In this document: piece after piece, positions 1-11,966 of the stretch
Numbering within the stretch: the stretch's first letter is position 1
How the letters are laid out: the number at the start of each line of letters is the position of its first letter
NCBI GenBank assembly: GCA_032622095.1
Contig: CP136062.1
Location: 166,104,090 to 166,168,089 of the forward strand
Source of the DNA: Siphonodentalium dalli
Lineage: Eukaryota > Mollusca > Scaphopoda > Gadilida > Siphonodentaliidae
Direction of reading: 5' to 3'
Length of the DNA: 64,000 bases
The notes under the pieces: generated by a model
Seen by the model: only the letters and a program-made list of their open reading frames with translations
The model's database searches: none
Told to the model about the DNA's origin: nothing
Program-made: the position numbers and the translations under genes

Positions 1-1347
1 CGTGTTGACCGTTGTCAGCTTAGTCCAAGGAAGAAAAATTGACAGGGTTGGACATATATTTTTACAATAGGATGGGGGTGCCAAATTAAAAAAAAAAAAT
101 TCATTACGAATCTCGTCTATTTCTGTGTATGGCTTGACTGTGTAAAGCTGATCGCCCTATCTTCTTTAAAACGGACAATCATTGCAAATAGTGACACACT
201 TCTAAGTATCCAGACTATCTAGTGCTCGGTGTGAGCCAAATTTTGCCAGTGTCGGTTCAGTATTGTGGTTCTGGGGAGGGGTGGTTTATGGTTCAATATT
301 TTATTTAGTCTCCGAATCAGATGAAACTTGGAATATAACATCTACCCTACAAACTTATCACGACGCTGAAAACAGATCTCAGATCCGTTGGAAAATGGCG
401 GAGATTTGTACCCTCAAAGTTTGAACTTGGGCCCATATGCTTTCCAATAACCGAAATGTTTTTCGTCTCCGATTCAGATGAAATGCATTCCATACAATAT
501 ATGTGAGCAGCAGATCGCAAAACTGAAAACAATTTTTAAATCCATTGGAAAATAACGGAGTTACGGGTCTTCAAAATTCGCATTTTGAGCCTGGGTTGAC
601 AATTTCCCAATCCCGTCACCCAATTTCGAGGCAGGGGTGGGGTCACTTGCAATCACTTGAGATTAACATAAACATGGTAAGGACGTGATATAATCATCCT
701 ACTTCCTATTTTCCGTCCCTAAACTACGATGTTTTCAGCTCAAGATTCGCCCTATTATTATACTTCCATGGTGTAACCAAGGAAGTATATTGTTTTTCTA
801 CTGAGGTCGTTTTCCGTTTATTTTGAAATACTCAGAAACTGATTGCAGTAGGAACGCGAAATCTCTAGCGAATGTAGGCATCGAAGGTTTACTAAATATA
901 ATGGTATCAGGATTTCCGCCCAATGTTTCTTGGCGGAGTTATGGCCCTTTTGCGATTATTTTTCATTGTTATTATTATTATACTTGACACTTTTGTAATC
1001 ACTATTACTCGAAAAGTACAAGAAGTAGGACACCAAAACTTGGTAAGTAGGTTGGGGTACATGAGTTCTAACCATATGGCCCATAACGATTTTGTCCGCG
1101 CTTTCACCGAGGAGTTATCTCCCTTTATTTGAAAAAATGTCATTTTATTATCTCGGAAATTATTAGAAGCAGAGCATCGAAAATTAGACCGTATGCACAT
1201 CTCGATATGCACTACTGCCCACGGGCATAAAAACTTGTGTCCGCGCTTTCCCTGAAAAGTTACCGCCCATAGTTGGCAAACCTCTATTTTATTGTACTCT
1301 GTTGTCCTCCCGTATCATTCAAGATAACTGTATTTGGTTTTTGTAGT
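1..1347. repeat. 1,347-bp tandem repeat, copy 1
   Basis: The sequence from base 1 recurs from base 1348 with a constant offset of 1,347 and only a handful of differences (for example near 306, 441 and 1234). The copy may continue upstream of the window. It contains two diverged sub-repeats, starting near 310 and 466, that share the motif TCTCCGA(A/T)TCAGATGAAA. A short hairpin lies at 760-788. Small ORFs inside (907-1212 minus, 923-1132 plus) resemble no known protein. Its class is unknown. Confidence 0.9.
760..788. other. Imperfect hairpin inside the 1,347-bp repeat
   Basis: Twelve-base arms starting ATACTTCCATGG pair with CCAAGGAAGTAT across a 5-base loop, with one mismatch. The same structure is present in the second copy at 2107-2135. 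It could be a transposon end or simply a structured part of the repeat. Confidence 0.5.
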
Positions 1348-2694
1348 CGTGTTGACCGTTGTCAGCTTAGTCCAAGGAAGAAAAATTGACAGGGTTGGAC
1401 ATATATTTTTACAATAGGATGGGGGTGCCAAATTAAAAAAAAAAAATTCATTACGAATCTCGTCTATTTCTGTGTATGGCTTGACTGTGTAAAGCTGATC
1501 GCCCTATCTTCTTTAAAACGGACAATCATTGCAAATAGTGACACACTTCTAAGTATCCAGACTATCTAGTGCTCGGTGTGAGCCAAATTTTGCCAGTGTC
1601 GGTTCAGTATTGTGGTTCTGGGGAGGGGTGGTTTATGGTTCAATATTTTAGTTAGTCTCCGAATCAGATGAAACTTGGAATATAACATCTACCCTACAAA
1701 CTTATCACGACGCTGAAAACAGATCTCAGATCCGTTGGAAAATGGCGGAGATTTGTACCCTCAAAGTTTGAACTTGGTCCCATATGCTTTCCAATAACCG
1801 AAATGTTTTTCGTCTCCGATTCAGATGAAATGCATTCCATACAATATATGTGAGCAGCAGATCGCAAAACTGAAAACAATTTTTAAATCCATTGGAAAAT
1901 AACGGAGTTACGGGTCTTCAAAATTCGCATTTTGAGCCTGGGTTGACAATTTCCCAATCCCGTCACCCAATTTCGAGGCAGGGGTGGGGTCACTTGCAAT
2001 CACTTGAGATTAACATAAACATGGTAAGGACGTGATATAATCATCCTACTTCCTATTTTCCGTCCCTAAACTACGATGTTTTCAGCTCAAGATTCGCCCT
2101 ATTATTATACTTCCATGGTGTAACCAAGGAAGTATATTGTTTTTCTACTGAGGTCGTTTTCCGTTTATTTTGAAATACTCAGAAACTGATTGCAGTAGGA
2201 ACGCGAAATCTCTAGCGAATGTAGGCATCGAAGGTTTACTAAATATAATGGTATCAGGATTTCCGCCCAATGTTTCTTGGCGGAGTTATGGCCCTTTTGC
2301 GATTATTTTTCATTGTTATTATTATTATACTTGACACTTTTGTAATCACTATTACTCGAAAAGTACAAGAAGTAGGACACCAAAACTTGGTAAGTAGGTT
2401 GGGGTACATGAGTTCTAACCATATGGCCCATAACGATTTTGTCCGCGCTTTCACCGAGGAGTTATCTCCCTTTATTTGAAAAAATGTCATTTTATTATCT
2501 CGGAAATTATTAGAAGCAGAGCATCGAAAATTAGACCGTATGCACATCTCGATATGCACTACTGCCCACGGGCATAAAAACTTGTGTCCGCGCGTTCCCT
2601 GAAGAGTTACCGCCCATAGTTGGCAAACCTCTATTTTATTGTACTCTGTTGTCCTCCCGTATCATTCAAGATAACTGTATTTGGTTTTTGTAGT
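1348..2694. repeat. 1,347-bp tandem repeat, copy 2
   Basis: Near-identical second copy of bases 1-1347. The head-to-tail join at 1347/1348 is clean. The high identity suggests a recent duplication or a short satellite-like run. The hairpin of copy 1 recurs at 2107-2135. Confidence 0.9.
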
Positions 2695-2840
2695 CGTGTT
2701 GACCGTTACAGGCCCTCAAAGTTTGCAAGTGTCTGTCCAGTATTGTGGGTCAGGGGAGGGGTGGTCTGTGGTACCAATTTTTAATTCTTCTCCGAATCAG
2801 ATGAAACTTGGAATATAACATAAATATGTCTATCCAAATG
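2695..2840. repeat. Degraded, internally deleted third copy of the 1,347-bp repeat
   Basis: The first 13 bases repeat the unit start. The sequence then jumps to a diverged version of the unit's 230-345 region: the GGGGAGGGGTGG stretch followed by the CTCCGAATCAGATGAAAC motif. Similarity fades after about 2840. This marks the right edge of the array. Confidence 0.65.
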
Positions 2841-4180
2841 TAATTCGCGAACTTTGAACGAATGTTGTACAAGCTCACATCTCATTCCCCAAACTATCCG
2901 TTACTTATTCGTAAAAGTCATATTATGCTACACGCGAAACGGAGATAACTTTTGAGGAATCCAGAGTCCAAAGCGGATCGAAATCGCACTGTTCCAGAAA
3001 AGTCGTTCATTTTGTTTTCACTTTTTGAAAAAGGCTCCAATATTTCAACCAAAACTTTTGGACTTAGAACATTATTTTTTTTTCAGTCAAGTGAAAAGTG
3101 CTCTTCAAAATAATTCCGCTTATATATATAATATATATTATCTATATATACGCCAAAAATTTGTCAATCCCCTCTCTCCTTCCTCCGGCTACCCCATCCC
3201 CCGTGGGATGGAACCTACCTCCGATTCGAATACACCCTTCTTGCCGCGGACCAGTCTCAATCCTCTACCAGAGAACTGATAGAACGCCCGTCGAATTCCA
3301 ACAATCATATCCAGAGTGGCATATTGGTATGAGTTTATATCGGAGCCGTTATAAAGCCAATAACTTGGATTTTAATATAAACCCACCTATTCGTAAATTG
3401 TGTAGCCCATGGTGTGTGGTAAATTATCATTTTGTCGTGTAGAGTGTGTCATGAGCTATCTGCGTGCGTGCATTTCACTTTTGTAGTTTCTTTCGCATCT
3501 TCAACGCATTGCATATCATATACAACCAAACAAAATACAAACATTACATTAATTTGATCAAACAAGCCTTCGTCATACGGTGTATATTTCTACTAACGTA
3601 ATGACGACGTATAGCCAATTATTCCATTTGCGATAACAACGATAAACACATAGAAACATGCAAACATCATCATTTTCGTAAGAACAATTTGTATATTGTT
3701 ATAAACCGTAGTATACTGCTGATAGACATTCAATTCTTTCCGTTAGTATATGTCTGCTGAATTGGAAATGACTCCTTTTATACTTTCGCAAAATAAAACA
3801 CCACTGATAGTTTCGTACACCGTCATTTAAGTCTTGTCAAAAAGCAAACGTGAAACAACCGCTCATTATTCCTACCATAAAGGAATCTACTTATAGAGAA
3901 CGCTCTTTTCTGTTCGATTACTTTCAAACTCTTTGTGTTGTTGTTAATCACTCATTATATTCTTCGGACCGAACGTTCATTAATCGCCCTTCATGTTATA
4001 TATGCGAAAACCGACCCACATGTTTATTGTTTTATATCCGATTCAATAACACATCGGCGTTTATATTCTAGTTATTTGTCGAATATAAAAAGCTTCTTTA
4101 CATTATCTTTAGTTTGGTATTATTCGTATTTGATGATTAAAATACACGTTAAAGCATGTTAAAAATTAAAAAAAAATAGC
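2841..4180. other. Non-coding stretch with an AT microsatellite
   Basis: AT-rich sequence with an alternating TA run at about 3119-3152. Several short ORFs here (for example 3025-3279 and 3098-3442) have low-complexity composition and match no family I recognise. A signal-peptide exon for the downstream receptor gene could hide here, but none can be supported. Confidence 0.5.
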
Positions 4181-4264
4181 AGATAATTTTACGGGATTCG
4201 AACTCACGTCGCAATAAAACACGAACTGAAGGTATGACGCTCTCACCACTCGGCTACGCACTGC
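4180..4264 (-). repeat. tRNA-derived SINE head or tRNA pseudogene
   Basis: On the minus strand, a box A-like sequence (TAGCCGAGTGGTGAGAGCG, 4238-4256) is followed by a box B-like sequence (GAGTTCGAATCCC, 4193-4205) at normal internal-promoter spacing. A T-run follows downstream. The T-stem has mismatches and no clean acceptor stem can be drawn, so a functional tRNA gene is unlikely. A tRNA-derived SINE or a decayed tRNA copy fits better. Confidence 0.55.
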
Positions 4265-4419
4265 GCTGTTAATTTATAAGAAAATATATTAGTATTAAAT
4301 ATATAGGCATATAACTGTGTATATTCAAACTTTATATCCAAACTGATTGAAATGCGTGACTATATATACCCCTATCCGCTATACGGGGAACGGGAAAATG
4401 CACATATTCTTCCCACCAA

Positions 4420-4600
4420 ATCCAAACGGGCTAATTAAAGAGCAAGGTAATGCCGTAGCAGGTACATTTGGATATTCTATTCACGCCCCCCCCCCAAATC
4501 TTGACGGCTATACTTTAAAAGTAACCTACCCAGCGGAGAATGCAAGATGGGGTGGGTTGAGACTTTTGGTAAATTCCACCGAAAATCGCAAAGGGGCAAA
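4420..4600. repeat. Dispersed repeat, related to 5225-5400
   Basis: The stretch near 4551-4585 (GGGTGGGTTGAGACTT, then TAAATTCCACCG) closely resembles 5333-5368 (GGGTGGGTTCAGACTT, then CAAATTCCACCG). Both are preceded by an AATCCAAAC motif. The 98-codon ORF over this copy is not conserved in the other, so I read this as an old non-coding repeat. Confidence 0.4.
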
Positions 4601-4717
4601 ATTCAAACATCGAGATAAAAACATTTTTGACGAGTACATCTGATTGGTAGTTTTCACGCGCATCTAAAGTGCCATTTTCGAATTTTCAGATGGATCGGTT
4701 TACTCGTGACAACGCTA

Positions 4718-5176
4718 TCTACTACATATTTTGAGACTTCTGTCTGTTTGTCTGTTAGGTATGGCCGGGAAAACTGCCGGACGGATTTCGACGAAATTTG
4801 ATATCTAGGGGTACTTTTGTCCCGTGAGTGTTTTTGACCCCGACCTGGTCATGACTTTAAAAATGGTCAATTCAATGTCAAATCGTGTAAAACGGATGGA
4901 TTTCCACGAAATTTGATACCTATGGGTACGCTTGTCCGGGGAGTGTTTTTGGACCGGTAAAACTGTGTCCCCGACCTGACATTGACCTTTAAAATGGTCA
5001 ATTCAAGGTCAAATCGCGCCTTTCGACGGGATTTTGATGAAATTGATACCTAGGGGTAATTTTGTCGTGGGAATGTTTTACACGGTTCAAATCGAGACCC
5101 CGACCCCGACATGACCTTGACCTTCAAAATTGTCAATAGGGAAAACAGCACGGACGAAGTCGGGTCACCCTGCTAG
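4718..5176. mobile_element. Helitron-like non-autonomous element (subfamily A)
   Basis: It starts with TC directly after an A and ends with CTAG directly before a T, which is the Helitron end rule. The interior has diverged direct modules of about 120 bp (a GACGAAATTTGATA motif, a TTTTGTCC motif, then a run near GGTCAATTCAAGGTC). The tail GGACGAAGTCGGGTC can form a short stem near the 3' end. Related copies lie at 23327-23810 and 35761-36389. No Rep/helicase is present. Confidence 0.55.
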
Positions 5177-6019
5177 TATAATATAAATATTTATACTTAA
5201 GTAGTCTATCACTAACCTAATTGTAGCCCCAAATCCAAACTTGCTAATAAAGATCTAGTTTAATGCAGGAGCATGTACGTCGGTATACTGTAGGTACGCC
5301 TCCAAGATGTATGCTCAGTGGAGAGCTTGCGTCGGGTGGGTTCAGACTTGGCAAATTCCACCGGAAACAAATGTGGAAAATTACTTTAAAAATAAAACTT
5401 TGAGACAAAAATGTGTTGACGTGGTCAGAAGTATCCAGGTGCAACTTTCGAACGATTGTAGAAGTTTTAGAGTGGACCGTTTAATCCTGGTAGCGCGTAA
5501 CATTGTTAACGGGTGAAATATATTACTCAAATTAATATGATTTGCACCCTTTTGATATATATATACATGCCGATTACTCTATAATCAGACACACCAAATT
5601 TCGTGACCATAGAACAGGATTTGGGCATCCAGGGGAGCGGTTATAATTAGCCATAAAATGTAACCCTACTGAATACAAATGAACTGATTGGCTGGGTGAA
5701 TGGTGACTCAGTTGGTCAGGACCATGATGCATTAGACAGTCATTAATCATCATGACATAAACCTTTGGAATATATTTATTATTTAGAAATGTCAATGTAA
5801 GTCCACCATCGGATCATTAAGCACCAATATGCATTCGCATGAAGAGGAACGCATAACACTCACATGGGATGGGATGGGATACCATGGAAGTATATCTGAT
5901 TCCATGGAATCTGACCTCTAGTTATTATTATTGTTCAACTGATCAGAACCGGTTAGAAATTACGAACATAACGCAAAATCCACGGGCGGGGGATGGAAAT
6001 TCTTGAACTGATATTAATT
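5177..6019. other. Non-coding stretch with a dispersed-repeat copy
   Basis: Holds the second copy of the 4420-4600 repeat (about 5225-5400), short GGGAT runs near 5866-5880, and otherwise unremarkable AT-rich sequence. No exon with both splice sites and a recognisable product was found. Confidence 0.45.
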
Positions 6020-6392
6020 TCAGTATAATATGTATTTAAAATATGTTTTGGAACTTCTGTGTGTATGTGTGTATGTATGTGTTATAGACTCGAAAAATGC
6101 TCAACTGATTCGACTCAAATTTGGTATGTAGGCCTACTTTTATCCCGGGAACAATATGGGGGGGGTCCCATTTATATAGGCCTACTTTGATCCCGGGAAC
6201 AATATGGTCGGATCCAATTTCACATGAGATTGTGTCCTTGACCTTGACCTCGCTCATTTATGCTCATATAGGTATATTTATGGATAGATCAAACATATAG
6301 TTTGTCCAGACGCAGCATAATTATTCTTCCCAGACGGAGGCGATCACACATAATTCTCTAATAGCCCAGACAAAGTCGGGCACATCAGCTAG
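6020..6392. mobile_element. Helitron-like non-autonomous element (subfamily B)
   Basis: It ends in CTAG before T and shares the CAAAGTCGGGCACATCAGCTAG tail type with subfamily A. It has its own interior: a TGTATGTGTG run, a TTATAGACTCGAAAAATGCT region, and two copies of a TACTTT(T/G)ATCCCGGGAACA motif. The 5' boundary is less certain because the TC is preceded by T rather than A. The closest relative is 22939-23326. Confidence 0.5.
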
Positions 6393-6955
6393 TATTTTAT
6401 ATTTTGACCGAAAGGAGAACAATATTTGGTTTCTGGCCTGAAAACAGAATATTTTACACTATACATTGATTAGAATGTGCTCCCGGTGGTCCAGTCTGTA
6501 TAGAGGTATCAATTGTAGTGTATCGTCTTATGCCGCCTATCGCAGGCAACTGGTATTTTGTTCCAATGCGAAGGATCCATTCTCGTGAACAGTTGTTCCC
6601 AGATATTTAAAGTGATCTACTGTTTCTAGGGGCTTATTATCAATAAAGAATGTCTGGGTTTCCTTCCTAAGATAACGCCCTTTGTTATTGATTTATTCAC
6701 TTTCAGTTTCCAATGCGAGCTATATGCACATAACAATTTGAAGCAGATATATAGATCGACAGTTTATTGATCAATGAAAAGGTGGGAAAATACATAAATA
6801 TCTGTATAATACATCAATATTATCCTGGCAAAGCCATAGTAATGTTGGTCGTCTTCCTGGCGTATTAGTACTAAACTGCATGTTGTTTCCCGCTATGTGA
6901 GTTTGCCTTTAAATTGTCATATACAGACATTTAATGTGGTTTCTACTTTCTTCAG
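6393..6955. other. Intronic or upstream stretch, nothing recognised
   Basis: AT-rich sequence leading into the polypyrimidine tract and acceptor at 6955. No further feature is supported. Confidence 0.4.
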
Positions 6956-7159
6956 ACAACGTAGCACTGCACAAGCCAGACACGGGGATTTCGACGCCAT
7001 GGGGGTCAGAACATTTTCCTAAGGAAGGAGGCGTTGATGGGGACAGAGAGTGGAGCTTCACGTCTGGCGTTCATTCAGCAGATTGGAGGTGGCCGTGGTG
7101 GTATGTTGATCTCGGAGCTGATTACGGAGTACGGCAGGTTGTTCTCTACAACCGAGGAT
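6956..7159 (+). CDS. Exon: first half of a fucolectin-type (FTP) lectin domain of a receptor tyrosine phosphatase
   Basis: A 204-nt exon between a CTTTCTTCAG acceptor and a GTGAGT donor, phase 1 at both ends. It encodes about 67 residues that open with DNVALHKPDTG, run through VDGDREW and PWWYVDLGADYGV, and end VVLYNRG. This is the order of the fucolectin/tachylectin-4/pentraxin-1 (F5/8 type C-like) fold, which binds sugars such as fucose outside the cell. The domain continues in exon 16316-16522, across an intron that holds the foldback element. The expected Asp of the lectin R-x-D motif appears to be Tyr in the spliced product, so sugar binding is not assured. The short upstream ATG at 6934 overlaps the acceptor and is unlikely to be the true start; a signal-peptide exon should lie further upstream. 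Confidence 0.85.
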
Positions 7160-8355
7160 GTGAGTGTGTGTGTATACAGATCACCAAGGCCGACACGAAC
7201 ACCGGTTTAAATCTGCATCGTTCTTTTGATCCTCCAAATTTCGCGGTTGTGTACGTATTTTGTGCGAAATATAAAGATCGCGTGTATACGTATAATATGA
7301 ATAAATGAAAATTATAAGTAGATGAACGCCAAAGTGAGTACACTGGTTAATTCGTGCGTATGTGTTGTGGTAGTACAGCTGTCGCATAGTTTGAGTATGT
7401 GTAGTAGAGATGATTTCCGGGATGTATATTTTCTAGAATACTGATCAGAGTCGGGAAATTAGTCATTTTAATGTGTAGATGGATCAATAGATAACAGCAG
7501 AAACAACACATATATATACACACATATGAATATGAATAATACTCACGCTATCTGATAAATTATTTGTATAATGTTGTTATATGTTAATTTATTGTACTAT
7601 TCATATGTGTATTGCAAATAAAATTATCCTATCCTATCCTATACATATACCATATACATCAGCATAGCAATCGTATATCGGTATCTAACTGGAGAACCCA
7701 CCGGACCGCATAGCATGCAGCCCGACGGGTAAATGTGTCAGCAACAACTTCCAAATTAGAATTGTCTCTATAGAAAATTACTGTAGCTTTTTATCCATGT
7801 GTGTTTGTGAGAGTTTCCAAGTTACAAACAATGCTAGATGCATGATTGAACTCGATTTGCGTGATTAGCGTAACTATACACGGTTGAATTGAATGGGACT
7901 GTAATTAATGCCGCAATATTAACATGATTAAACCATGCGGATATATTTGACAATGTTGTGTATTGGGACCAATATGACAGATTTTGAATGAATATGTGCA
8001 ATACGTGGGAAATTACACGTTTGTGTGCTTATGAAGGACTGCATGACAACGGATATATGTGATAAGTGAAATTTGCCCACTGAAAACAAGAACTAAATAG
8101 TATAATATATATAACACGAGTAATTTCTCAATATCATATGTGTTTTGTGTATCTTGCATACACGGATATACCCAAAGACCTATGTGATTAACGATTACAT
8201 CCAATTAATGCTAGTTGACAAGTGCACAACTAAATCCTGTATCGTTAACTCCTCTCCTAACTTGGAAAAGCAAGTCACAAGACCATCTATTATATTATTA
8301 AATTATATATAATCCAACTGACGAGACGCATAAAAGGTCAACACTCAAGAACTTT
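7160..8355. other. Intron with a probable LINE 3' tail
   Basis: AT-rich intron. At about 7600-7645 a GCAAATAAAATT sequence is followed by tandem ATCCT units, a form typical of the 3' end of a CR1/RTE-type LINE. The rest shows nothing recognisable. Confidence 0.4.
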
Positions 8356-8487
8356 AAACTCCATAACCTATATGTTATATTTACCACCATATGTATGTTA
8401 AACTTCATAACCTATCTGTTATATTTACCACCATATGTACGTTCAACTTCATAACATATCTGTTATATTTATCACCATACGTACGTG
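8356..8487. repeat. Three tandem copies of a 44-bp repeat
   Basis: Units start near 8356, 8400 and 8444. Each has an AAC(T)TCATAAC(C/A)TAT core, TGTTATATTTA, then CACCATA. Divergence is mild. It lies in the intron about 200 bp upstream of the foldback element. Confidence 0.8.
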
Positions 8488-8681
8488 GAGTATACCTCAT
8501 CGGAGTGAAGATAACTGTTAGAGTTGACGTCATCGTGAAAGAAAGTTGTCAACGAAATCGGTATACTGTTTAACGTCAAAAGGATATTTTTTTATATAAC
8601 GTTTTTAAACCTGCAATCTTCGAAAATAAGCATATGAACGTTCAGTGTCATCTGTTCCAAATGTGCATCAACAAATAAACA

Positions 8682-8689
8682 TCAATCTC
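8682..8689. repeat. Left target-site duplication of the foldback element (TCAATCTC)
   Basis: The same eight bases follow the right end at 16250-16257 (and again at 18473-18480 in the duplicated copy). They directly abut the terminal inverted repeats. Confidence 0.75.
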
Positions 8690-10398
8690 CGGTGTGACTA
8701 ATTACCGCCCGGGGACCGCCCGGGACCGCCCGGGGACCGCCCGGGGACCGCCCGGGGACCGCCCGGGACCGCCCGGGCGGCCCAACGAGCCCGTGGACAC
8801 AATATCTCGACGGTATAACGTAGCGACATGCCACCTGAGGGCAACATAGAAAAATTTACTCGCTCGCTCGTCTCCGGCCGGTCATATTAACCCCACAAAT
8901 GCCGATATTGGCTAAAAGAGCCTGGGTGATTACTGGTGTCTTCGTGTGTGTTCAGACAGATTATTTTGGTGATTCTCGGTAGTGCAATAAGTGCAATACA
9001 CCTGAGTGTTAATTCCATGTATTGACTCGTTGACGCGTCCACGGCCGATGTTATTAACCCCTCAAATTCCGGTAAAATAGTGTATAAACAAAAGAACCTT
9101 GGAACCGCCCGGGACCGCCCGGGCGGCCCCATGGGCCCGTGGACACTATATCTCGACGTTATAACATAGCGACATACCCCACGAGGTCAAAATACAAAAT
9201 GTTACTCCCTCGCTCGACCCCGGCCGGCGTTATTAACCCCTCAAAATCCGATAAAATGGTAAATAGACAAAAAGAACATTAGGACCGCCCGGGACCGCCC
9301 GGGTGGCCCCACGTGCCCGTGGACACAATATCTCGACGTTATAACGTAGCGACATACCCCATGAGGTCAACCTAGAAAATGTTACTCGCTCGCTCGACCC
9401 CGGCCGGTGTTATTAACCCCTCAAAATCCGACAAAATGGTATATAGACAAAAATAACATTGGGACCGCCCGGGACCGCCCGGGAGGCCCCACGTGCCTGT
9501 GGACACAATATCTCGACGTTATAACGTAGCGACATACCCCACGAGGACAACCTATAAAATTTTACTCGCTCGCTCGACTCCGGCCGGTGTTATTAACCCC
9601 TCAAAATCCGATAAAATGGTATATAAACAAAAAGAACATTGGGACCGCCCGAAACCGCCCGGGAGGCCCCATGGGCCCGTGGACACTATATCTCGACGTT
9701 ATAACGTAGCGACATACCCCATGAGGTCAACCTAGAAAATGTTACTCGCTCGCTCGACCCCGGCCGGTGTTATTAACCCCTCAACATCCGATAAAATGGT
9801 ATATAGACAAAAAGAACATTGGGACCGCCCGGGACCGCCCGGGTGGCCCCACGTGCCCGTGAACACAATATCTCGACGGTATAACGTCGCGACATGCCAC
9901 CTGAGGGCAACATAGAAAAATTTACTCGCTCGCTCGTCTCCGGCCGGTCATATTAACCCCACAAATGCCGATATTGGCTAAAAGAGCCTGGGTGATTACT
10001 GGTGTCTTCGTGTGTGTTCAGACAGATTATTTTGGTGATTCTCGGTAGTGCAATAAGTGCAATACACCTGAGTGTTAATTCCATGTATTGACTCGTTGAC
10101 GCGTCCACGGCCGATGTTATTAACCCCTCAAATTCCGGTAAAATAGTGTATAAACAAAAGAACCTTGGAACCGCCCGGGCGGCCCCATGGGCCCGTGGAC
10201 ACTATATCTCGACGTTATAACATAGCGACATACCCCACGAGGTCAACATACAAAATGTTACTCCCTCGCTCGACCCCGGCCGGCGTTATTAACCCCTCAA
10301 AATCCGATAAAATGGTAAATAGACAAAAAGAACATTAGGACCGCCCGGGACCGCCCGGGTGGCCCCACGTGCCCGTGGACACAATATCTCGACGTTAT
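8690..10398 (+). repeat. Left arm of the foldback element (forward orientation)
   Basis: Order: terminal repeat with CCCGGG-rich tandem motifs (8691-8780), a B unit (about 8781-9123), several 180-bp A units at about 9124, 9304, 9484, 9664 and 9844, another B unit (about 9880-10180), then A units up to the inversion point. The join at about 10399 reads CTCGACGTTATATACCATATG, where a forward unit runs straight into a reversed one. Confidence 0.7.
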
Positions 10399-11966
10399 AT
10401 ACCATATGTTTTTGTTTATATACCATTTTGTCGGATTTTGAGGGATTAATAACACCGGCCGGGGTCGAGCGAGAGAGTAACATTTTGTAGGTTGACCTCG
10501 TGGGGTATGTCGCTATGTTATAACGTCGAGATATAGTGTCCACGGGCCCATGGGGCCGCCCGGGCGGTCCCGGGCGGTTCCAATGTTCTTTTGTTTATAC
10601 ACTATTTTACCGGAATTTGAGGGATTAATAACATCGGCCGTGGACGCGTCAACGAGTCAATACATGGAATTAACACTCAGGTGTATTGCACTTATTGCAC
10701 TACCAAGAATCACCAAAATAATCTGTCTGAAAACACACGAAGACACCAGTAATCACCCAGGCTCTTTTAGCCAATATCGGCATTTGTGGGGTTAATATGA
10801 CCGGCCGGAGACGAGCGAGTGAGTAAATTTTTCTATGTTGCCCTCAGGTGGCATGTCGCGACGTTATACCGTCGAGATATTGTGTCCACGGGCTCGTTGG
10901 GCCGCCCGGGCGGTCACGGGCGGTCCCCGGGCGGTCCCCCTAGAAAATGTTACTCGCTCGCTCGACCCCGGCCGGTGTTATTAACCCCTCAAAATCCGAC
11001 AAAATGGTATATAGACAAAAATAACATTGGGACCGCCCGGGACCGCCCGGGTGGCCCCACGTGCCTGTGGACACAATATCTCGACGTTATAACGTAGCGA
11101 CATACCCCACGAGGACAACCTATAAAATTTTACTCGCTCGCTCGACTCCGGCCGGTGTTATTAACCCCTCAAAATCCGATAAAATGGTATATAAACAAAA
11201 AGAACATTGGGACCGCCCGAAACCGCCCGGGAGGCCCCATGGGCCCGTGGACACTATATCTCGACGTTATAACGTAGCGACATACCCCATGAGGTCAACC
11301 TAGAAAATGTTACTCGCTCGCTCGACCCCGTCCGGTGTTATTAACCCCTCAACATCCGATAAAATGGTATATAGACAAAAAGAACATTGGGACCGCCCGG
11401 GACCGCCCGGGTGGCCCCACGTGCCCGTGAACACAATATCTCGACGGTATAACGTCGCGACATGCCACCTGAGGGCAACATAGCAAAATTTACTCGCTCG
11501 CTCGTCTCCGGCCGGTCATATTAACCCCACAAATGCCGATATTGGCTAAAAGAGCCTGGGTGATTACTGGTGTCTTCGTGTGTGTTCAGACAGATTATTT
11601 TGGTGATTCTCGGTAGTGCAATAAGTGCACTACACCTGAGTGTTAATTCCATGTATTGACTCGTTGACGCGTCCACGGCCGATGTTATTAACCCCTCAAA
11701 TTCCGGTAAAATAGTGTATAAACAAAAGAACCTTGGAACCGCCCGGGACCGCCCGGGCGGCCCCATGGGCCCGTGGACACTATATCTCGACGTTATAACA
11801 TAGCGACATACCCCACGAGGTCAACATACAAAATGTTACTCCCTCGCTCGACCCCGGCCGGCGTTATTAACCCCTCAAAATCCGATAAAATGGTAAATAG
11901 ACAAAAAGAACATTAGGACCGCCCGGGTGGCCACACGTGCCCGTGGACACAATATCTCGACGTTAT
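10399..11966. repeat. Inverted segment plus tandemly duplicated block inside the foldback element
   Basis: Segment 10399-10937 is reversed and ends with terminal-type CCCGGGCGGTCCCC repeats. At 10938 the sequence switches back to a forward A unit. Blocks at 9493-9735, 10543 and 10550-10795 recur at 11061-11303, 12111 and 12118-12363, all with offset 1,568. So roughly 9370-10880, including the palindrome centre, was duplicated in tandem. Confidence 0.7.

Noticed and set aside
907-1212. ORFs of 101 and 69 codons in the 1,347-bp repeat
   Set aside because: Overlapping on opposite strands, without a recognisable domain, and simply duplicated with the repeat.
4193-4264. Functional tRNA gene on the minus strand
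   Set aside because: Box A and box B are present, but the T-stem has mismatches and no acceptor stem forms.
4347-4643. 98-codon ORF as a gene
   Set aside because: It lies over a dispersed repeat whose second copy does not keep the frame.
6934-6955. ATG at 6934 as the true start of the lectin exon
   Set aside because: It gives only seven residues before the domain, too short for a signal peptide, and it overlaps a good polypyrimidine tract and AG acceptor.
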